A stretch of DNA of 32,376 nt from Thermoplasmata archaeon (GTDB lineage: Archaea; Thermoplasmatota; Thermoplasmata; Thermoplasmatales; Thermoplasmataceae), in assembly GCA_021818715.1 (NCBI GenBank), contig JAKATN010000015.1, forward strand, positions 1-32,376, given 5' to 3'. Shown here piece after piece: positions 15,403 through 22,122 of the stretch (positions are counted from its first letter, which is position 1; every line of letters starts with the position of its first letter). Position numbers and translations under genes: made by a program. The notes under the pieces were generated by a model. It searched no databases and had not been told where the DNA came from. It saw only the letters and a list, made by a program, of their open reading frames with translations.

Positions 15403-16665
15403 TTGTTGTTAACCGAAGCATACAGACCCGCGGATCTGTCCGGGATCATTATGAGGAGGGAGATCAAGCGCCAGGTCATTTCATGGATAAACCAGTGGAA
15501 GAGAGGCGAGCCGACAAAGAAGGCGCTTCTCCTTTTCGGCCCGCCCGGTGTCGGAAAGACCACACTATCCATGGTACTGGCAAGGGAGATGGGCTTCCCC
15601 CTGGTCGAGATCAATTCCTCCGAAAAGAGGAACAGGGAGGCTATAGATGCGATAGTCACCCTGGGCGGGGCTTACGGTGATCTCACGAACTTCGAGGTTT
15701 CAGATCCGGCAAAGCCACAGAAGATGATCCTCGTGGATGAAGCGGATAACATATTCGAAGGGCAGGGTGACACCGGCGGCCTTTCTGCCCTGGGGAGAGC
15801 CATAGCCATGTCCAGAAACCCGATTATCATCACCATGAACGAGTATTACGATTTTAAGAGGAGGCAGGGGGCGCAGAACATCATAGAACAGAGCCTCGTG
15901 ATCGAGTTCAAGCCTTACGGCAGGAAAAAGGACTCGGATTACAGGGAGTTCCGATCATCCCTTGCAAGGAGAATGAGATACATTGCGGACAGGGAGAAAC
16001 TGGCTGTCACGGATTCAATCATCGAGAAAATCATTGATTCGAATGAACTGGACATGAGGGCAATGCTGAACGACCTGGAAAGCATTGGCAGGAACGTGGC
16101 CATGGGGAGAGGCATGCAGGAGAACGTAAGGGATCAGACGGCTTCCGCATACAATGTCACCGACCTTTCCCTGAGGGGAAAGGATCCGGCAGAGGCATAC
16201 AACCTCCTGATGGACTCAGACCTTTCGCCCGAGGACTACCTGCTCTGGCTGGACAAGAACGCTTCCATGGTGGCCGTCGAACCATCCGATCTGGATCGAT
16301 CATACGAATTGCTTTCCATTGCAGACCGTTTCATCGGAAGCATCCTCAGGAAGCAGCACTATGCCTTCCGATCCTACGCGACAGAAATTGGTGCCCACAT
16401 TGGATCTGTTCTTGAGACGCCGAATCCCCATTACACGAAATATGAATTCCCGTCATTCATCATAGGAATGAGCAGGGCAAGGAGAACGTCCGCAGAAAGA
16501 AAGAGCCTTTCGCTGAAGTACGGAAGGGCCACTCACAGTAGCGCACCTACCGCAATGAACGATTTCTGGCTGCTGAGCCTTATGAGACAGAAGAATAAGG
16601 CGGGCTTCGAGGGGATTGCCACCAGGCTTTCATTCTCTTCCGGGGAGATCGAGATTATCGGGTAA
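15403..16665 (+). CDS. rfcL: Replication factor C large subunit
   Basis: The clamp-loader large subunit opens the PCNA ring at primer-template junctions. From TTG 15403 (420 residues) the protein begins LLLTEAYRPADLSGII, matching the family's usual start W-x-E-K-Y-R-P. The AAA+ domain has Walker A GPPGVGKT (46-53), Walker B VDEAD (111-115) and sensor 1 IIITMNEYYD. The C-terminal collar follows. An end rich in basic residues or a PIP box is not obvious. A longer frame from 15220 exists but its first 61 residues are Cys/Gly-rich and unlike the family, and a TATA box lies inside it. The 3' end overlaps the convergent rnp2 by 36 bases. Small-subunit rfcS is not in the window. Confidence 0.9.
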   Translation: MLLTEAYRPADLSGIIMRREIKRQVISWINQWKRGEPTKKALLLFGPPGVGKTTLSMVLAREMGFPLVEINSSEKRNREAIDAIVTLGGAYGDLTNFEVSDPAKPQKMILVDEADNIFEGQGDTGGLSALGRAIAMSRNPIIITMNEYYDFKRRQGAQNIIEQSLVIEFKPYGRKKDSDYREFRSSLARRMRYIADREKLAVTDSIIEKIIDSNELDMRAMLNDLESIGRNVAMGRGMQENVRDQTASAYNVTDLSLRGKDPAEAYNLLMDSDLSPEDYLLWLDKNASMVAVEPSDLDRSYELLSIADRFIGSILRKQHYAFRSYATEIGAHIGSVLETPNPHYTKYEFPSFIIGMSRARRTSAERKSLSLKYGRATHSSAPTAMNDFWLLSLMRQKNKAGFEGIATRLSFSSGEIEIIG

Positions 16666-16944
16666 TTTCTCCATCCCGTTCACTGTGTGATCCTTCATTA
16701 TCCTCTTGCATTTCCTTATGGTGCCGCTCACCGTAACCACGCTGACGCCACTGAATTCATGGGAGATGGTGCTGCATGCCTCGTTCTTCCTGAACTGATC
16801 GGAAAGGAAGATGGCATACTTCCCTTCCACGAACTTGAGACGGGTCGCCGTTGCTTTCTCGATTGCCCTGCTCCTCTCCCTGGTGAAATCTGAATTCCCT
16901 GAAAACAGCAGGATATATCTCTTGCGCAGAGGGTTGCCCTTCAA
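16630..16944 (-). CDS. rnp2: RNase P protein component 2 (Pop5/Rnp2-like)
   Basis: A 104-residue protein resembling archaeal Pop5/Rnp2, a protein subunit of RNase P that helps the RNA cut 5' leaders from tRNA precursors. It starts with the RKRYILLFS strand, has a helix at RERSRAIEKATATRL, the strand KYAIFLSDQF, the helix KNEACSTISHEF, and ends with VSVVTVSGTIRKCKRIM, the family's highly conserved V-S-G-T-I-R signature. The start is TTG 16944, overlapping the stop of the upstream DCC-family gene (TTGA), with GGGAGTGGG a few bases before it. It is easy to miss: the open frame extends upstream to 17133 without meaning, and its 3' end runs 36 bases into rfcL. Confidence 0.72.
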   Translation of the reverse strand: MKGNPLRKRYILLFSGNSDFTRERSRAIEKATATRLKFVEGKYAIFLSDQFRKNEACSTISHEFSGVSVVTVSGTIRKCKRIMKDHTVNGMEKLPDNLDLPGRE

Positions 16945-17309
16945 TTTCCCACTCCCTTGATCCCGGTGCGCCTGACCAGTGAAAGCAGGCGGGAAATCAC
17001 CATTCTCCTTCCCGCAATGAAATTGTACACTGCAGAATCTAGATGGATCAGCCGCAGGAACATCGCGACCGGCAGAAGCGGAAGGAGCAGCGGCACGCCT
17101 TCTGAAATCTGGCGAATTGCGTCCATTCCCCATCTGGGGTTGCCGTTTCCGTCAAGCAGGAGCAACTGGTCCCGCTGCCTGAGCGCAGGGTTCGCCTGAA
17201 CGCTCTGCGGCACGAAAAGGAACCTGGAATCCCTGTCGCCATACTGGGCAATATCCTTCCACAGCTGGCAGAAGCTGCAGCTGTCGTCATAGTACACGCT
17301 CCTGTGCAT
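16941..17309 (-). CDS. DCC/DUF393 thiol-disulfide oxidoreductase family protein
   Basis: A 122-residue member of the DCC (DUF393) family, named for the N-terminal Asp-Cys-Cys pattern, here YYDDSCSFCQ (Cys-x-x-Cys, about residues 5-14). Members are thioredoxin-like proteins proposed to act in thiol redox chemistry; the reaction is not firmly known. The middle holds the typical FVPQS and LLLLDGNG strands and GMDAIRQI, and a hydrophobic stretch PLLLPLLPVAMFLRLI (about 75-90) that family members share. I take ATG 17309; GTG 17324 is the other start. A TATA-like block at about 17338-17347 precedes it. Its stop overlaps the rnp2 start, so the two form an operon. Confidence 0.8.
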   Translation of the reverse strand: MHRSVYYDDSCSFCQLWKDIAQYGDRDSRFLFVPQSVQANPALRQRDQLLLLDGNGNPRWGMDAIRQISEGVPLLLPLLPVAMFLRLIHLDSAVYNFIAGRRMVISRLLSLVRRTGIKGVGN

Positions 17310-17503
17310 TGTTTTGCCCGGCACTCTGACTTATGCGCATAAAACATAAAGATTTTGTCAGGCAGATAACCCATTCCATCTTGAGGCTGGATTGTGCCTT
17401 GTCTGGTGTCATGAATGCCACCTTCTCCGGGATGAAGATGGGCAGTCAGTATCGGCTGATTTGTTCATCTATAACATTGGATACGATATTCTCCTCAAAC
17501 AAG

Positions 17504-17513
17504 ATATTTATAC
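17504..17513 (+). promoter_or_regulatory. rpl15e TATA box
   Basis: ATATTTATAC lies about 50 bases before the L15e ATG, predicting a leader of roughly 20-25 bases. The remaining 17310-17503 shows no gene or structured RNA that I can support. Confidence 0.6.
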
Positions 17514-17557
17514 GCGCTCTCACTTAGCTGTCACTTCAGAAGTTGCAGTTGATAAGA

Positions 17558-18151
17558 ATGCCTACAGTTTCAACATATTCAGTTACCAGAGATGCCTGGA
17601 AGAGCCTAAAGGAGTCCGAGATCTACAACATGCACAAAGCCAGGATGGCAGACTGGAGGCATGAATCTGCCGTCGAAAGGCTCGAAAGACCCACAAGGAT
17701 TGACAGAGCCAGGAGCCTTGGATACAAGGCCAAGAGAGGATTTGTCATCGTCCGCGCAAGAGTGAGGAGAGGTGGCAGGAACCGGCCAAAGATAATGGGC
17801 GGAAGAAGGCCAAGAAGACTGGCATACAATACCCTCACCCCGAAAAAAAGCATACAGCGCATAGCGGAGGAGAGGGCTGCAGACAAGTACCCGAACCTGG
17901 AAGTGCTGAATTCATACTATGTGGGAGAGGACGGTCTCTACAAATATTACGAAGTCATTTTCCTGGACAGGAGCTCACCTGAAATTATTGCCGACAAGAA
18001 CCTCGACTGGATCAGGGAGCCGCAGAACACGTCCCGGGTATACAGGGGACTGACATCCGCGGGATTCAAGGGGCGCGGGCTTAGAACCGGCAGGAAGGAC
18101 AGTTCAAAGAGCAGACCGTCAATAAGGGCAAATGGCAGACTCAGGAGATAA
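17558..18151 (+). CDS. rpl15e: 50S ribosomal protein L15e
   Basis: This 197-residue protein is L15e, an archaeal/eukaryotic large-subunit protein absent from bacteria. It begins [20 protein letters not shown] and carries the conserved basic core [33 protein letters not shown], then [20 protein letters not shown] and the IRANGRLRR end. Arg/Lys content is high as expected. ATG 17558 is preferred over an upstream ATG at 17543, since it gives the standard Met-Pro-Thr start. The downstream acetyltransferase gene begins 20 bases before this stop, so the two may share a transcript. Confidence 0.97.
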   Translation: MPTVSTYSVTRDAWKSLKESEIYNMHKARMADWRHESAVERLERPTRIDRARSLGYKAKRGFVIVRARVRRGGRNRPKIMGGRRPRRLAYNTLTPKKSIQRIAEERAADKYPNLEVLNSYYVGEDGLYKYYEVIFLDRSSPEIIADKNLDWIREPQNTSRVYRGLTSAGFKGRGLRTGRKDSSKSRPSIRANGRLRR

Positions 18152-18704
18152 AGCAAAGGATCTTACCAGACCCATATTATTCCGCGGGGAGAACGTCTCC
18201 ATTGGCTTGATCCTGGAAAGCGACCTGGATTTTGTCTTCAGTAACATAAATGACCCTGAGGTGAACAGGTATCTCAGAATCCCCGGGAAGATACGTTCGA
18301 GGGAAGAAGAGATAAAGTGGATCAGAAACCTCTACAGTTCCGAAGATATTGTGTTAGCCAATGTCGAGAATTCCACTGGAGAAATTGTAGGCACCATAGG
18401 ATTGCATCAGATGGACGTGCGCAATAAATCTGCATACGTCGGATATCTTACGGCAAAGAAATACTGGAAAAAGGGCTACACCACCGAAGGTGTTTTCCTG
18501 GCGATTCGTTATGCCTTTTCCGTATTGAATCTGAGAAAGCTGCATTCGTCTGTATTTGCGCCAAATGAAGGATCGCTTAAGGTGCTGAAGAAAAATGGCT
18601 TCAGGGAAATAGGGAGATACAGCAGGCATGCCTTTGTCCCGGGCGAGGGATATGTTGATGAGATCCTCCTGGAACTGTTCAACCCTGACTATGTGTCTGA
18701 ATAG
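18132..18704 (+). CDS. GNAT-family N-acetyltransferase (RimJ/RimL-like)
   Basis: A 190-residue acetyltransferase of the GNAT superfamily, using acetyl-CoA to modify an amine. The RimJ/RimL-like pattern is clear: [25 protein letters not shown] (read in parts around residues 24-48), [21 protein letters not shown] (core strands), the acetyl-CoA loop [21 protein letters not shown] (about 108-128) and the closing [21 protein letters not shown]. Family members acetylate ribosomal protein N-termini, antibiotics or other small amines; its overlap with the L15e gene makes a ribosomal protein target plausible but unproven. The start ATG 18132 lies inside the end of rpl15e. Confidence 0.85.
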   Translation: MADSGDKAKDLTRPILFRGENVSIGLILESDLDFVFSNINDPEVNRYLRIPGKIRSREEEIKWIRNLYSSEDIVLANVENSTGEIVGTIGLHQMDVRNKSAYVGYLTAKKYWKKGYTTEGVFLAIRYAFSVLNLRKLHSSVFAPNEGSLKVLKKNGFREIGRYSRHAFVPGEGYVDEILLELFNPDYVSE

Positions 18705-18746
18705 AAGGAAATAAATTAATGCAGGGCATCGCCTCACAATTGCACA

Positions 18747-18827
18747 GCCGCGGTGGCCCAGTGGTACGGCGCCAGACTTGAGATCTGGTTCCCTTGTGGA
18801 TCGGGAGTTCGAATCTCTCCCGCGGCG
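18747..18827 (+). tRNA. tRNA-Ser(TGA)
   Basis: The sequence folds as a class II tRNA. Acceptor GCCGCGG (18747-18753) pairs with CCGCGGC (18820-18826), with G discriminator at 18827. Anticodon stem CCAGA/TCTGG closes loop CTTGAGA, giving anticodon TGA for UCA. A long variable arm (ttcccttgtggatc) and the T arm with TTCGAAT follow. CCA is not encoded. A tyrosine integrase gene ends 30 bases past the 3' end on the other strand, so this tRNA is probably the integration site of the element to its right. Confidence 0.95.
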
Positions 18828-18856
18828 TTCATCATGGTTCATATTCAGTATCTCCT

Positions 18857-19687
18857 TCATATTTCAGCCTCCATCAGAAAAAATCTCCTTTTCGATTTTC
18901 TTTTTTCCTCCTCGATTGCCTCGCTCTGGTCAAGATGAGCATACACTGCCGTAGTGCTGACGTCCGCATGCCCGAGAAGCTTCGAGACAGAATATATTGA
19001 AACCCCGTCCCTCAACAAGCCGGTGGCGAATGTGTGCCTTGCCTTGTGGTTGTTGAACTTTACCCCTGCCTTTCCCGCTATCCTGGGCACCCTCTGCCTG
19101 ATGTAATCGTATTTCATCCTCCCGTTTTGGACCGTAAACAGGTAATTCGGATCGGTGGGGAGCCTGACACTGAGATAGTCCTTGAGCGCAGCGCGAGCTT
19201 CGGGCGGAAAATAAACGTCGCGCTTCTTCTGCCCCTTTCCGATCACGTGGAGTATGTCGCCATCAAGGCTGGAGAACGTCAGGTTCCAGACTTCGCCGAT
19301 CCTCAGGCCGCATGCAAATATCAGTGCCGCAATGGCCCTGTCCCTCTTCCCGGTGTATCCGGAAAACGAGGCGAAGATCTTCTCCCTCTCCTCGTCGGAC
19401 ACCAGCTTGACCTTGAGGTCCTTCCTTTCCGGCGCATATGGGAATTTCTCCCATCCCCTGAATTCACAGTACAGGTTAATGGACCTGATGTAATGGTTCA
19501 TGGTCACATTCAGGGCGCCATCCCTTCTCCTGTCCCTGAGCCACAGCAGCAGATCCCCCCTGGAACCTATCTTCCTCGTTTTCATAACCCGCACCATGTC
19601 TCCCGTCGCATTCCTTATGGTCTTCTCCGCTCTGTTGTGGTCCAGGAGCCAGTCCTCAAACGCCTGAAGGTATTCCGGGCACTTCAT
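18857..19687 (-). CDS. Tyrosine recombinase / integrase
   Basis: A 276-residue tyrosine recombinase (XerC/D, SSV-like archaeal integrase relatives) that would cut and join DNA at the tRNA-Ser site. Catalytic residues: Arg129 in CGLRIGEVW, Lys151 in the beta-hairpin GKGQKKRDV, His214-x-x-Arg217 in HKARHTF, His240 in KLLGHADVSTT and nucleophile Tyr249 in AVYAHLD. An N-terminal SAM-like core-binding domain covers about 1-85. Start ATG 19687 forms an ATGA overlap with the upstream small zinc gene; a longer frame to 19744 would overlap that gene by 61 bases. It closes the ten-gene minus-strand operon. The gene looks intact and is not split by the att site. Confidence 0.95.
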   Translation of the reverse strand: MKCPEYLQAFEDWLLDHNRAEKTIRNATGDMVRVMKTRKIGSRGDLLLWLRDRRRDGALNVTMNHYIRSINLYCEFRGWEKFPYAPERKDLKVKLVSDEEREKIFASFSGYTGKRDRAIAALIFACGLRIGEVWNLTFSSLDGDILHVIGKGQKKRDVYFPPEARAALKDYLSVRLPTDPNYLFTVQNGRMKYDYIRQRVPRIAGKAGVKFNNHKARHTFATGLLRDGVSIYSVSKLLGHADVSTTAVYAHLDQSEAIEEEKRKSKRRFFLMEAEI

Positions 19688-19845
19688 ACGGCTTCTCCCC
19701 CATTCATGACGCGATCGGCGACCTCCGCTGAGCAGAAGCTGCACAGATCGGTTTCGACCCAGTAGCAGGTGTCCCCCGAGACCTCATCAACACAGGGATT
19801 GGAATCGGTGCAGCCGCATATCCTGCAAGGTATGTCTGTCACCAT
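19684..19845 (-). CDS. Small cysteine-rich (zinc-binding) phage-type protein
   Basis: A 53-residue protein with seven cysteines: C-x2-C-x-C-T-D near the start (CRICGCTDSNPC), then CYWVETDLCSFC. This pattern (CRxCGCTxxxPC ... CxWVxxDLCSxC) is one I associate with small phage and mobile-element proteins that bind zinc; function is unknown. The start is ATG 19845, two bases after the previous stop, with GAGAGGT about eight bases upstream. Its stop overlaps the integrase start (ATGA). A longer frame to 19938 overlaps the upstream gene and is not preferred. Confidence 0.7.
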   Translation of the reverse strand: MVTDIPCRICGCTDSNPCVDEVSGDTCYWVETDLCSFCSAEVADRVMNGGEAV

Positions 19846-19847
19846 GA

Positions 19848-20030
19848 TCACAACCTCTCTGCCACAAGAAGACCCGGTTCCTTCCTTAGTGTCCTTCTGA
19901 TCCCGGCAGTGAGCAGGGACGGAATCTTCTCTAGCCACTCATTGGCAGCCACTTTCGGATCGTCGCTTGCAGAAATCATCTCCCCCACTTTCTTCCCGTC
20001 ATAAACCATGGAATAGCCGTAGAATTTCAT
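19848..20030 (-). CDS. Small hypothetical protein of the integrated element
   Basis: A 60-residue protein that I do not recognise. It starts with a beta-rich segment (MKFYGYSMVYDGKKVGEMIS), followed by a likely helix (DPKVAANEWLEKIP) and a basic tail (RRTLRKEPGL). There are no cysteines or membrane segments. Reality is supported by the ATGA overlap with the end of the annealing-protein-like gene upstream and by the two-base gap to the next start, so it is part of the coupled operon. Confidence 0.6.
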   Translation of the reverse strand: MKFYGYSMVYDGKKVGEMISASDDPKVAANEWLEKIPSLLTAGIRRTLRKEPGLLVAERL

Positions 20031-20878
20031 TGCTGTACCTCCTCGGCAGATACCTCCCCTCCGCCGACCGCATCTGATATCACGCGGTTCAGTGCCCTGG
20101 TGGCCGCGGTTGCCTCAAGATCCGGGACGTTGAATGTTCTCTTGCCGGTGAATTCCGATGAGCTGCATACGCCGATGTCCATCACGGATCTCCCGGCGAA
20201 GCGTGCCTGTGCAGTCACCCTGCAGATGGTCTCCGCATTGTACCGGTACGTGGATACGCTGATTACGTTGGCGTCGACGCCGAACGTGGTCCTGACCTTC
20301 CGCCAGAAACTCTTCTTGTAGAACTTCCGGTTCCCGGCGTCCTGTATGTCATCCTCCGTTGCAAGCTTCCTCTTTGCCTCGTCAAACTTCCTGTAAAGCG
20401 CTACCGCGGCATCGAGATCTATGCTTCCGATCATCTCGGCCAGGGAAGATTCACCGTCTGCCCCTGCGAGCTTTGCTTTGCCGCCGGTTGCCGGGACCAT
20501 GAATTCTCCTCCGTTGCCCATCTTGGATGCAGGCTCACTCCTGTCCTCACCCAGTGCATTCAGTTCCGCTTCCGGGATGATCCTGTCGAATCCCGGAATC
20601 ATGCGCAGAACGCGGGCCTTTTCTGCCAGAGTGAACGTCTCCCTGTCTTCTGAAGCCATGGAATAGAACATGGGCCTTAGCTGCTTCAGGATCTTCAGTT
20701 CCATCGCATTGAAGCGCCCCGACGCCGTCCTGTCGCTTATGAATCTTATCCAGGTAACCTTCCCGTCATCGTTCAGCGCAAGGAACTTCCAGACGTCGTC
20801 TGCGTAAGCGAACCAGTGATCGGTTATCCTGATCGCCGGCCTTTCGTCCTCCTGCCTGAGCTTCTGCTGTTCCATCAT
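20027..20878 (-). CDS. Probable phage-type single-strand annealing/recombination protein
   Basis: A 283-residue protein whose C-terminal part (about 170-283) resembles archaeal-virus, plasmid and phage families linked to the RecT/Rad52-like annealing proteins. It contains KSFWRKVRTTFGVDANVISV, RVTAQARFAGRSVMDIG and the closing LEATAATRALNRVISDAVGG followed by GEVSAEE. I associate the motif A-x-T-R-A-x-N-R-x-I-S-D-x-V-G-x-G-E with that group; this is recall, not a search. The N-terminal part (TDHWFAYADDVWKFL and an Ala/Gly-rich linker around 115-145) has no assignment. The gene overlaps both neighbours by four bases. It would support recombination of the element, in keeping with the integrase downstream. 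Confidence 0.55.
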   Translation of the reverse strand: MMEQQKLRQEDERPAIRITDHWFAYADDVWKFLALNDDGKVTWIRFISDRTASGRFNAMELKILKQLRPMFYSMASEDRETFTLAEKARVLRMIPGFDRIIPEAELNALGEDRSEPASKMGNGGEFMVPATGGKAKLAGADGESSLAEMIGSIDLDAAVALYRKFDEAKRKLATEDDIQDAGNRKFYKKSFWRKVRTTFGVDANVISVSTYRYNAETICRVTAQARFAGRSVMDIGVCSSSEFTGKRTFNVPDLEATAATRALNRVISDAVGGGEVSAEEVQQ

Positions 20879-20970
20879 TCCCCATCCCCGTCATTCGGAT
20901 CCTGCGAGTCCTCGTCCACGTCAAACTCGCTCCTGTCTATTCCCAGTTCACTGTCCTTCACGTATGTCAT
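20875..20970 (-). CDS. Very small acidic protein (31 aa)
   Basis: An ATG at 20970 opens a 31-residue frame, rich in Asp and Glu in its second half (EFDVDEDSQDPNDGDGE). It begins exactly after the stop of the upstream 41-residue gene (TGAATG) and its own stop overlaps the next start (ATGATG), and GGGGGA lies seven bases upstream. The unbroken coupling is the only evidence that it is translated. No family recognised. Confidence 0.5.
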   Translation of the reverse strand: MTYVKDSELGIDRSEFDVDEDSQDPNDGDGE

Positions 20971-21096
20971 TCAAAATCCCCCCTTTTCCATTCTGTTCGA
21001 AATTTCCTCCCCCTTCTGCGCGTCTTCCGCCAGGCTTAGCATGTCCGGCAGACGCGACATCTCCAGGATAAAACGGTCCACCCGGTGTCCTCTCAC
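20971..21096 (-). CDS. Small hypothetical protein (41 aa, GTG start)
   Basis: A GTG at 21096 overlaps the stop of the zinc-finger gene upstream (GTGA) and opens a frame of 41 residues ending right before the next ATG. It contains a likely amphipathic helix (RFILEMSRLPDMLSLAEDAQ) and a Lys/Gly end. No family is recognised. Support is positional: it fills the gap between coupled genes with overlap on one side and no spacer on the other. Confidence 0.45.
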   Translation of the reverse strand: MRGHRVDRFILEMSRLPDMLSLAEDAQKGEEISNRMEKGGF

Positions 21097-21344
21097 TGAT
21101 CGTCAGCCTCCGTGTCGAAGCAGATGCTCTCCACCTGCACGTCCTCGATCCCGGCATTCCTGCCCTCATACCTTTTTCCGAAAAACCTCCTTACGAATCC
21201 CCTGTTCTTCCTCTCCTCCATGCAGACTGATTCGTGCCTTCCCGCTTCCGGCTGGCAGGTAAAGCCGTCCCTTCCGCAGATCTCGCAGCTGAAGGTCGAG
21301 ACTGAAGCCATGTTCGGGATCAGAAGTATGTTTTCCTTGGTCAT
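21093..21344 (-). CDS. Small zinc-finger-like protein
   Basis: An 83-residue protein with Cys pairs CEICGRDGFTC and a later Cys (ESVC) around residues 21-42, a treble-clef or zinc-ribbon-like arrangement, followed by a basic helix (EERKNRGFVRRFFGKRY). The start ATG 21344 has a strong CAGGAGGT seven bases upstream and is preferred over the longer frame from 21506, which overlaps the previous gene. Function is unknown; such short zinc proteins are common in archaeal virus and plasmid operons, where many bind nucleic acid. Confidence 0.6.
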   Translation of the reverse strand: MTKENILLIPNMASVSTFSCEICGRDGFTCQPEAGRHESVCMEERKNRGFVRRFFGKRYEGRNAGIEDVQVESICFDTEADDQ

Positions 21345-21363
21345 TTCTGAACCTCCTGAAACA

Positions 21364-21558
21364 TTACCTCCTTCCAGGGAATCCTTCGTTCGATCCCCTG
21401 AAGTGCAGTCGTAGTCGGGTATATTTCTGCACCAGGCACTGGAGATGGTACGATTCCATGCGATACGCTTCCGGGTTCGACTGGACAACGGGATAGACGT
21501 TCGCATAAGGATGGATTCGTATGTCTATGGGTCTTCCGCAGGCCGTGCATCTCTTCAT
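21364..21558 (-). CDS. Small zinc-knuckle-like protein
   Basis: A 64-residue protein opening MKRCTACGRPIDIR with a Cys-x2-Cys knuckle and a second pair YHLQCLVQKY (His-x2-Cys) about residues 40-49, which together could hold a zinc ion. The ATG 21558 overlaps the stop of the upstream 98-residue gene (ATGA). The frame runs further upstream to 21618, but that part overlaps the upstream gene. The C-terminus is basic (RLRLHFRG, GRR). No named family. Confidence 0.6.
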   Translation of the reverse strand: MKRCTACGRPIDIRIHPYANVYPVVQSNPEAYRMESYHLQCLVQKYTRLRLHFRGSNEGFPGRR

Positions 21559-21851
21559 GCGTCTCCCTCCTCGAGGTACCCGGGAGTTGCGCCAACCTCT
21601 GCCGCCAGCTTCCTGCAATCCTCTGAGAATGCCTTTATGGCATCCTCCTCGTAGACTTCATGCACTGCGCTCTTCTCGAAGATCAGGATGCAGTCATCCG
21701 AATCGCGGCAGTAGATCCTGAACTCAATCGCGACGAAGAGACCTCCGCCGGAGACGTTTCTCCTGAAAGCGTAGTGTGCCGGCCTGTTACCATTCTTCAG
21801 GCCAGCTGATCTACTCTTGAACTCCCCGAAGTCGAAGAGTATCTCCTTCAA
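21555..21851 (-). CDS. Hypothetical protein of the integrated element
   Basis: A 98-residue protein with a TTG start at 21851 preceded by a strong GGAGGTGA four bases upstream, overlapping the stop of the 54-residue gene. The first half reads as beta strands (HYAFRR, GGGLFVAIEFRIYCRD, CILIFEKS) and the second as a helix (YEEDAIKAFSEDCRKLAAEVG). I do not recognise it. The single Shine-Dalgarno plus overlaps on both sides make translation likely. Confidence 0.6.
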   Translation of the reverse strand: MKEILFDFGEFKSRSAGLKNGNRPAHYAFRRNVSGGGLFVAIEFRIYCRDSDDCILIFEKSAVHEVYEEDAIKAFSEDCRKLAAEVGATPGYLEEGDA

Positions 21852-22012
21852 TGCGTCACCTCCTGCTTCTGGCGGTGTTCGTTCAGCAACTCTGAAACGA
21901 CGCCATCAAAAGAGTCAAGCTCCATCTCATGTTTTGCATGTTTCAACAGCGCGTAGTTCTGGACACTCAATTTTACAACTTTTCCGTTTGTCGTTGTCAT
22001 AGCATTCGCCAT
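21848..22012 (-). CDS. Small ribbon-helix-helix-like protein, first gene of the operon
   Basis: A 54-residue protein with the order strand-helix-helix seen in ribbon-helix-helix/CopG-type DNA-binding proteins: KVVKLSVQNYALLKHAKHEM then SFDGVVSELLNEH. Archaeal antitoxin-like proteins share the LSV-x-NY-x-x-LK-x-x-K ... SFD-x-V pattern. It may bind the operators that flank the promoter. ATG 22012 lies inside the near-palindrome at 22010-22029; a TATA-like tttaatac near 22045-22052 would give a leaderless or nearly leaderless message. An inner ATG at 22000 is an alternative. Confidence 0.6.
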   Translation of the reverse strand: MANAMTTTNGKVVKLSVQNYALLKHAKHEMELDSFDGVVSELLNEHRQKQEVTH

Positions 22013-22122
22013 TTGTCAATTGATAAATGTACAACTCATGGATGTATTAAAGGTTACCTATTAGTTAAACGACTAATATAGACATGCCTATATGTAAATA
22101 GCCATTTAGTCAATGGTAAATG
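22010..22122. promoter_or_regulatory. Divergent control region with paired operators
   Basis: Two 20-bp near-palindromes of the same design, CATTTGTCAATTGATAAATG (22010-22029) and CATTTAGTCAATGGTAAATG (22103-22122), cover the start codons of the leftward operon and of the rightward winged-helix gene. Midway, TATTAGT and ACTAATA (22059-22065, 22072-22078) form an exact 7-bp inverted repeat. TATA-like boxes lie between (ctatatg 22089-22095 for the right gene). A repressor bound at the outer sites would cover both transcription starts. Confidence 0.65.

Noticed and set aside
16945-17133. Upstream extension of the rnp2 frame
   Set aside because: It overlaps the DCC-family gene and its translation (Ala/Arg/Pro-rich) has no family likeness.
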